NCBI GenBank assembly: GCA_964017235.1
Contig: OZ024929.1
Coordinates: 26,223,464-26,287,463 of the forward strand
Source: Sabellastarte sp. h YS-2021
Lineage: Eukaryota; Annelida; Polychaeta; Sabellida; Sabellidae
Length of the DNA: 64,000 nucleotides
Direction of reading: 5' to 3'
Part shown: in pieces, positions 57,496-64,000 of the stretch
Numbering within the stretch: position 1 is the stretch's first letter
Layout of the letters: each line of letters starts with the position of its first letter
Position numbers and translations under genes: made by a program
The notes under the pieces: model-generated
Told to the model about the DNA's origin: nothing
Databases searched by the model: none
What the model saw: only the letters and a program-made list of their open reading frames with translations

Positions 57496-60400
57496 AAAGT
57501 GCTAACAACTTGCTTAATATTGAAAAATGCTGTTTATCTTCGAATCTATGTTAGTTGTCCTTTTCCGGTGGATACATTATGCATCTGGCCACAGACGTGT
57601 CCTTGGTCTAGTTCTATCTGCAACCTTGGGATAAGTGTCCTTGGTGACAAAAGCAAACAACTGAAAAAAAAAAGAAAAGTCTCTGAAAACCAGTGAAAGG
57701 GTAAAAATTCCATTGACCAGTGGTTCACTGCCGAGAAACATTGCTTACTTAGAGACTCATTTGGTCGCAGTAATCTCTATATTAAGTTTTCAAAATGTCA
57801 CATATCATGCTTATTATCTGTTCATTTCCATTTTACAATAATTAATCGCATATCATATTTGCCTGTCAGCTCTGAGAGTATGGATTTGAAGTAAGTGTAA
57901 GAAATTATGAGGAATTTAACTTGGCAGATGCTATTTATTTCTACTTGTAATTAAAACTGTGCAAAGTTTCCAACAAATCTAAAGAGCCATTCATATCAAA
58001 ATCATAACCAGGTTAAAATCCATGTTATTCATAGTGGAGTAAAATTTGTTAGAAGTTTGTCAGATGGAATATTTGGGTTATAGATTTTCCTCTGTGTTGT
58101 TTGGATGGTGGTCACTGGTGTGTGTCTTCAGATTGACTTTCAACTGGTGACATTTTCAAATTGGTAACTAACAATAACATTCCACCCAGTGACAGGACTT
58201 GCTACTTAATTTTGGCAGCTTTATAAGTGGACCAAATATTGCAGGTTTGTATAACTTTATCCCTGGATATAAGCCAAGAAATTCTAAGGAATGTTTCTAA
58301 AGTTAGTTCATTACTTTATTTTATTTTTTTGAGCACTTGCCAGATGCCATTCCACGTATGAATGTTTCTTGCAGTCCTTCTAATGACATTTAATACCTTG
58401 TTGCATGTGATGTTTGTGTAAAAGCTTATCTGTGATACAAGAGGTTTATGGCAGTTATTGGAGTGTGTAATTGTTCATGTTCACTGTTTAATGGTGTTTG
58501 CTAAAGGATTGAGATTTTCTAGTTGAACTGTATGTCCTATGAAATCATAAGGGTGGCTACTCACTGAAAACTTACATAATTTTGTGGGTCTACAAATTCC
58601 CACTTTATGAGATTAAGGGAAGAGGAAAGATACCTTGTTTTGAAACAAATTGATTTAATTTTTTCTCTACTCACTTTTAAAGTTACAATGACTTCCATGG
58701 TAAATAGATGACTTAAAATTCTGCAAATACTCTATAGAATTGAGTAATTTTAATTACTTAAATTCCATCAGTTTATTTCAATTGTTGACATTCCATGTAA
58801 AATTTGTTTACAGGAAGGTATGATTGATCCAGTTTATGTGTAATTTGTATTTACGTTTCTGTCCTTCTGTTCACAGAGAGGCTGTGATTAGGTCACCATT
58901 GGTATGATGCCACAAAGAATAGGGTTAAACCCAGCTGAGCTTGTCTTATTTTTGTCTCCTGTGTTTTTTAACTGGCGCGACACATTGTTGTTTTTTACAT
59001 TAGTGTTGAACCTATCGGTCCCAGATTATTTCTCTACATTGTAATACACAGTTTGCAACAATGTATGTGTATGTATAAACAGTTGTGACCCTTGCATAAG
59101 GGGGGCCCTGTTGTTTACAATACCTTGGTATATCTTGTTGACAACTGTTGACTAATAAAAAAACTCGACCACTGCAGTCAATGAACCAAGATTCTTCCCT
59201 TCATGTCAGTTGTTTTTCTCTGACCCAGTTTGTTATGTCTTTTCAAACTTTTTTTCCAACACATCTACACTTGTCTTTTGATCTGGCTTAAATTTTACTC
59301 GAGCTACTGTGTTGAACCTATTTTAATAGTATTACAGATATATGTAATTTATTAACTCAGTGTTAGTTATACCAGTTATATATGCTTAGGGAATAAGATC
59401 TAGCACTATTTTTATTAAAAATTAATATGGCAATAATTGTTGACTGAAGGAGCATTAACAGGGTGGGTGATAATGTGGGATGACAGTGTCATTATGTCAG
59501 ACGTCTTAGTTTGAGGTGTGTATTGTACAGTGGAAACTGTTGGAATCAGAAAATGCTTTCCATTCACCAGGAATTCCACAAAACATAACACAATTCAGAC
59601 TCAGGAGTTAACAGAGAATTCTACTGAACACACTCTGGCTGAAAACAGTGTGCCTGTGTAGTTCTGTACAGTGATGTCACACAGTTAATATGGATAAAAT
59701 ATTAATATTGATAAAATTGTAATGCATGGCACTGGTCAATTGAGTTATAAGTCACATAATTGTGTCAAAAAAGATTCCATTCAAACTAATGTTCTCTGCA
59801 TTTACTGTACTTTCTTCAAGTGGATACACTGTGTCTGCTTTAAATGTAACTTGGTAATTCCATCGATGTCTATTCTCCATTGTGGCCCCTTATACGGACT
59901 GATGCTTTTCAGTGAAATACAAACCTGTCTTGAAAATAGATGAAAACAGATATTTGGCAATAAAAATTTGACTGCAGTCAAAATATAAATGTTTGTCCCA
60001 TTGCATTGATTTTTTTTTGATTTTTTTTTTTTTTTTTTTCAAAATGTTTGGGGAGTGTAGGACAGATGAGTACACTGTTCACTTGAATAATATTAATGGC
60101 TCTGTAACTTATTGAAGAGAGAATTGAGAAAAAAGGTACTTTTAAATTCAGATTTTTATTTTATCACCCGAAATGAAAGTAAGATGAGTGACTATTTTTT
60201 ACATTTCACAGAAAACTGGGCAGTTTCTGTCTCGTTTATTAAAAGAAAGAGTACTTGGAAGGTAGTACAGTTATGCTAACAGAGGTCTGAGGTACAGCAC
60301 TAACTGGATTAAAAAGTGTGCACTCCACCACATCCGGACATTTACGAGTGTGGCTACTTCATTTTAATTGAGTCATAAGAAGTAAAATGTTGCTAACATT

Positions 60401-60793
60401 TTGTATTGGCTTAAATAAATGGCTTGAAACTGTCATAGAATCACAAATTTAATTAGAATTTTCCTATCATCCAAATTAAAAAAAAAAATGCTTTTTCAAA
60501 CACTAAGTTTCAACCAGAAAGGTAACAGGTATGCATCACACGCACATCATGTCATTTGTTAAATGTTTGTTATTTGTATCTGTAAATTGTACATATATAG
60601 GATGAATTACTATTTATTACTGTAGATTCCATCAGTTCAGATGTTAATACTAGTGCATGTTGTAATTTATTGTAAACATGATACATTTCAATTGTTGTGA
60701 GAAGTATGGACCAAGCCTTATACAGACATCTAATATATTTTCACATTTTGCCTCTTGTACTTTTTTGTGGCTTGTTATAATATGACCTGCGTT

Positions 60794-60799
60794 AATAAA
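60794..60799 (+). promoter_or_regulatory. Candidate polyadenylation signal
   Basis: AATAAA followed within 40 bases by a T- and GT-rich region, the usual arrangement of an animal cleavage site. It would give ARMC9 a 3' UTR of about 4.9 kb. Confidence 0.4.
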
Positions 60800-60815
60800 G
60801 AGACTTATTGCAAGA

Positions 60816-62541
60816 TTTTTGTTTTTTTGTGTTCATTTATTTATCCATGCATTGTATTTTATTAGAGTGACTTATACCATTACAAAAGCAAATATATAAC
60901 ATACAATGGTAAAGGCCTTTTGGATGTACAAGTCACTTTCATGAAAAAAAAATAGATATGAAACATAATTGGTGTAATAATTGGCTCTAATAACTCAGTC
61001 AAATTCAAGGATCAAACAATTATAATCACAAACATAAATTGATCTTTAATGATCAAGGAAAAAAAAAAAAACATTTTTATGTGGAAACAAACATTTTTAT
61101 TTGATCCATATTGTTCAACATATTTAGCAAGATGTTTTATATCAAATGTCAAAATGGTTATAAATTTTTTCATTCAATGGTTTTCAGTTATAATAACCAG
61201 TTTCAACATGTACAGATAATGTATCCATTCTAAGTTGTACCAGAAGGATCTATTTGACCTTGTTATAGAAAATGTCATATTTTTCTTCATTAATATTTTA
61301 TTTAATTTGTGTGAAGGTGGTTTTGGTTTATAGCCAATATTATTAGTCTATTCAGAATGCATTAAATCATGAAAAGCATTATATATTTTAGTCAAGCTTA
61401 AAGAGCTGGTGCAAGAGGGAACTAATGATGTCTTTAAATTGTCTTGAATTAGCTTTATGTTGTTTTGGCATAATTCTGGAATAAAACGAATATTAAAGCA
61501 ATTAAAATTTTATTAATTTCTTAAACAATGGTACTCTTGTGAGATATAATAGTACATCTCAAACAATTTGTTAATCTATATACAATGTAAATAAAGAAAA
61601 AAATAAACAAGAGTATAATGTAAAGTTTTAAAGGGATAATGTAGATTATACTTATAATATTATAGAATAATCTTTTAACATAAGTGGTGAATGAGATAGC
61701 TCACAGAATACAGATCTCATCGATCATAAAAACTGGTTACTTATCTCTGCAGTATCCAGAGTTGCTAAAAACCATTTAAATAAAATATAAATACCCTGAT
61801 TTTAGCCCTAAAATACAGTGACTAACAATGCCTTTCTTCATTGTATTAGCCTTATAAATACAAACAAAATGTAAAAAGCTAAATATATGCTAGGCAGCTG
61901 TATGTGAGGCAACTGTCCAGTATATTGTCCTGCATAAGCTAAAGTTTCAGCAAATTGAGCTCTTCTGTGCATCTCTTCAACATACACAAATACATACATT
62001 GTAACCTCAATTATATGTACTTTTATCATTTAAATACAGTACAACCTTTGTGTTCTAATATCTAATCGGATTGGGAAAGTGAAAATCTGTTGAGATATTA
62101 GAAGGTTGATAATATAGAAGAGGTTTTTAAGTATGAAACAATAGGGGCCTGGAGACTGGAAATGTGTTCATAAAATTGAATATTTAGTGAACAGAGATTT
62201 GGGATCCAGTTTTCCATGAACACTTTCACTCTCATGTTACTGGTGTTTGATAAAAAAATTCTTTTGTTTTCTCACCCATCTAGTATCTGATAATAATTTC
62301 ACTCTTGCTACTTGTTTGGATATAATAAGGTCTAATGTACACCCTGAATGTTTTCAGTTATTCTCATCTAATTGTACTCGGTGGGCAATGTATAAAAACA
62401 AATCTCAATCTTACAGATCTTGCCCCAATACTTGTCACAGGAAACCCAGATTGCTTTTCCATGACATAAAAAGTGGTCTCCAACACAGTCAAAAAAGTTC
62501 CCAAAAACTTCAGAAACCTAATTGTTCCCTTGGATCACTGT
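60816..62541. other. Intergenic / 3' UTR of the convergent gene
   Basis: AT-rich. TTTATT words (inverse AATAAA), e.g. near 61510, could end the - strand transcript. No coding signal. Confidence 0.4.
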
Positions 62542-62724
62542 TCAAAGGGTTACAGAGTGTCCATTTTGGGAGTAATTGACAGCATTTTCACCATTTTGAC
62601 TAGGGGTACTGGTCACACTAAAGAGTTGCTCAGGGGAGAAACCAAGAGGTAGAAGCTCCCCCACTTTCATCTTCCGATAAGTTTGGTCAGGTTTTAACAT
62701 GAAGACATCCCAATCCATTCCAAA
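62542..62724 (-). CDS. Terminal coding exon of an unrecognised gene
   Basis: On the - strand a TTTGTTGCAG acceptor is followed by an open frame beginning FGMDWDVFMLKPDQTYRKMK, then VGELLPLGFSPEQLF, and ending ...SQNGHSVTL with a TGA stop. The N-terminal half is rich in conserved-looking aromatic and hydrophobic residues; the tail is polar and probably disordered. I do not recognise the family. It is convergent with ARMC9. No upstream exon could be placed with confidence between 62725 and 64000. Codon content and the splice site argue that it is real. Confidence 0.55.
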   Translation of the reverse strand, partial: FGMDWDVFMLKPDQTYRKMKVGELLPLGFSPEQLFSVTSTPSQNGENAVNYSQNGHSVTL

Positions 62725-62769
62725 CTGCAACAAATTAAATATAAAACATTCATGATATATATGTCACAG

Positions 62770-62852
62770 GACAAGATTTGAAATGGACTCCAACCCACCA
62801 CCTCTCTGGTGGCCCACACTTTACCAAGCCAACTGCATGGGATATTCATACT
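62770..62852 (-). repeat. tRNA-derived SINE-like fragment
   Basis: Read on the - strand it contains TGGCTTGGTAAAG, like an RNA polymerase III A box, and about 34 bp later GGTTGGAGTCC, close to the B-box consensus. An intact tRNA fold is not evident. It probably represents the 5' head of a tRNA-derived SINE inside the intron of the - strand gene. Confidence 0.45.
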
Positions 62853-64000
62853 AGTAGAAGCAGTAATTTAATCACTGGGTTTGATTACTAACACAAACAC
62901 TGACAGAATCTCAAAGAATCACATTAAATTAGTAATGTTCCTGGATTTCTAAATAATCGTGTATTCAAATAGAAAAAAGTGCACTAGGGACATATTATTA
63001 ACGTCTGCCTGAAAGGAGATTCCACTTCTTATAATAAATAGTTGTATTTGAAGGGGTTTGACTGGCCATGTAAAATATCAGATTTGATCCCTTTAGGGTT
63101 TTAACCTTTGTTGTGAGATTGTATATGGTTGCTTACGAGATGTAAAAGCTAAACATTGTAGTATCACAGTTGAGTTTTTGGTTGTTAATGTTTTTAACTG
63201 TTCATAAATAGTTTAAGTTTGATGGAAGGGGTGTAGCTCATAGACGATAAACACATTCAATGTTGATGATAAAGTTTAAACAGTTATTTATTTTCACAAA
63301 TAGTCCTTCAGTTTTATACACCAAATGTCATAAGTTTGCCATAACAATATATAAAACTTTCACTTCACTTCTTTTCACTTTTCACATAACTTTAACACAA
63401 TCACATATACATAATCCTGTTGATTCACAGATAGTCTGGTTTTATTCTCTAACTCTCTATGTCTTTTTATCTCACTAATTGACTGATCATGCTCTTCTCT
63501 ATCTAATTAACTATCTCGCTTATCAATCCTGCACTTTTCTGACTAACTATCTCTCTATCTCTTTCTAACCCTTTTCTTATTCTGTTCCTATATTTTATAT
63601 TCAACCCTGGACATTAAAATTAGTTAAGTTGTCTAAAATATGATTTGGTGCCATTACTATTGGCTAGAAAGCAGGTCACATGTTGTGACCTGTAAGGTCA
63701 TTGGCTGGGTCACTGACCACTCAGGGGACAGTGCAGGTTCACTGCTTACTGTGGTTATTTTACAAGAGCTCTGACTGATCCCAGACATTAAGCCTCTAAT
63801 TAAGCAATAAGACAATTTATATAAGGTACTGCCAGGTGTTTCTACAATTGAAAATGGGGTATTTGTTCTAAATTTACTTCTGAGGAGCAATCACCTTTGT
63901 TCTTGTAATAGCAGTGTGCTATTTGTACATCATACACAAATTAATAGTGATGCCACCAATAAAAGTTTTACAGTACATAGCTTTGATTCCAGGTGTTTCT
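62853..64000. other. Probable intron of the - strand gene, nothing recognised
   Basis: No further exon could be supported. 63460-63560 is rich in CTCTCT/CTATCT words. Confidence 0.4.

Larger units (their letters stand above)
55941..60815 (+). other. Probable ARMC9 3' untranslated region / downstream flank
   Basis: No coding exon is visible after the TAG. The first part holds a two-unit repeat (56340-56625) and a 147-bp minisatellite (56630-57495). From 57500 to 60790 the sequence is plain AT-rich DNA apart from a poly-T run (about 60009-60039). The best polyadenylation signal is AATAAA at 60794-60799 followed by a T/GT-rich stretch; weaker AATAAA-like sites lie near 56098 and 59156. The transcript end is therefore uncertain. 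Confidence 0.35.

Overview
This is a eukaryotic, AT-rich genomic window with GT-AG introns, long introns and many repeats. The repeat types (CCACCCC- and ACAGCCC-headed repeats with roughly 145-170 bp minisatellite cores, DIRS retrotransposons, GTCACAAAGCC-type MITEs) point to a marine invertebrate, most likely a bivalve mollusc. That assignment is inference from repeat style, not from a diagnostic gene.

Host genes. One gene fills most of the window on the + strand: the 3' part of the ARMC9 orthologue (LisH/armadillo-repeat ciliary basal-body protein). I could place 13 consecutive exons, 292 to 55940. They splice in one continuous frame into 468 codons plus a stop; the 5' part lies before the window. 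Introns of about 23.7 kb and 18.6 kb hold nearly all the mobile DNA. Downstream, a terminal coding exon of an unrecognised gene lies on the - strand (62542-62724), so the two genes converge.

Mobile DNA. The last large ARMC9 intron carries two DIRS tyrosine-recombinase retrotransposons joined head to tail: a decayed one (38884-44492) and a structurally complete one (44493-50890) with open gag, RT/RNase H and tyrosine-recombinase frames, inverted terminal repeats and an internal complementary region. The pair sits without a target duplication inside a copy of an ACAGCCC-headed repeat. Other introns contain two or more families of Helitron/pearl-like repeats with minisatellite cores, two elements whose ends are arrays of TACGCGTA-centred palindromes, a MULE-like element with a 9-bp duplication, hAT-, piggyBac-, pogo- and TA-type MITEs, and large 143-170 bp tandem arrays (21.6-26.2 kb, 26.9-28.3 kb, 53.8-54.7 kb, 56.6-57.5 kb).

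Most interesting points. (1) The DIRS-DIRS boundary is exactly the end-to-end joint that the internal complementary region predicts for a circular intermediate. (2) In both DIRS copies the gag frame stays open past its single TGA into a Cys-rich domain with no early ATG. The Cys spacing is identical between the copies although the region also encodes the RT frame. (3) Two palindrome-ended elements differ by the same base in nearly every copy of a repeated motif. (4) Three unrelated minisatellites all show three-monomer higher-order repeats. All similarity statements were made by eye; no search was run.
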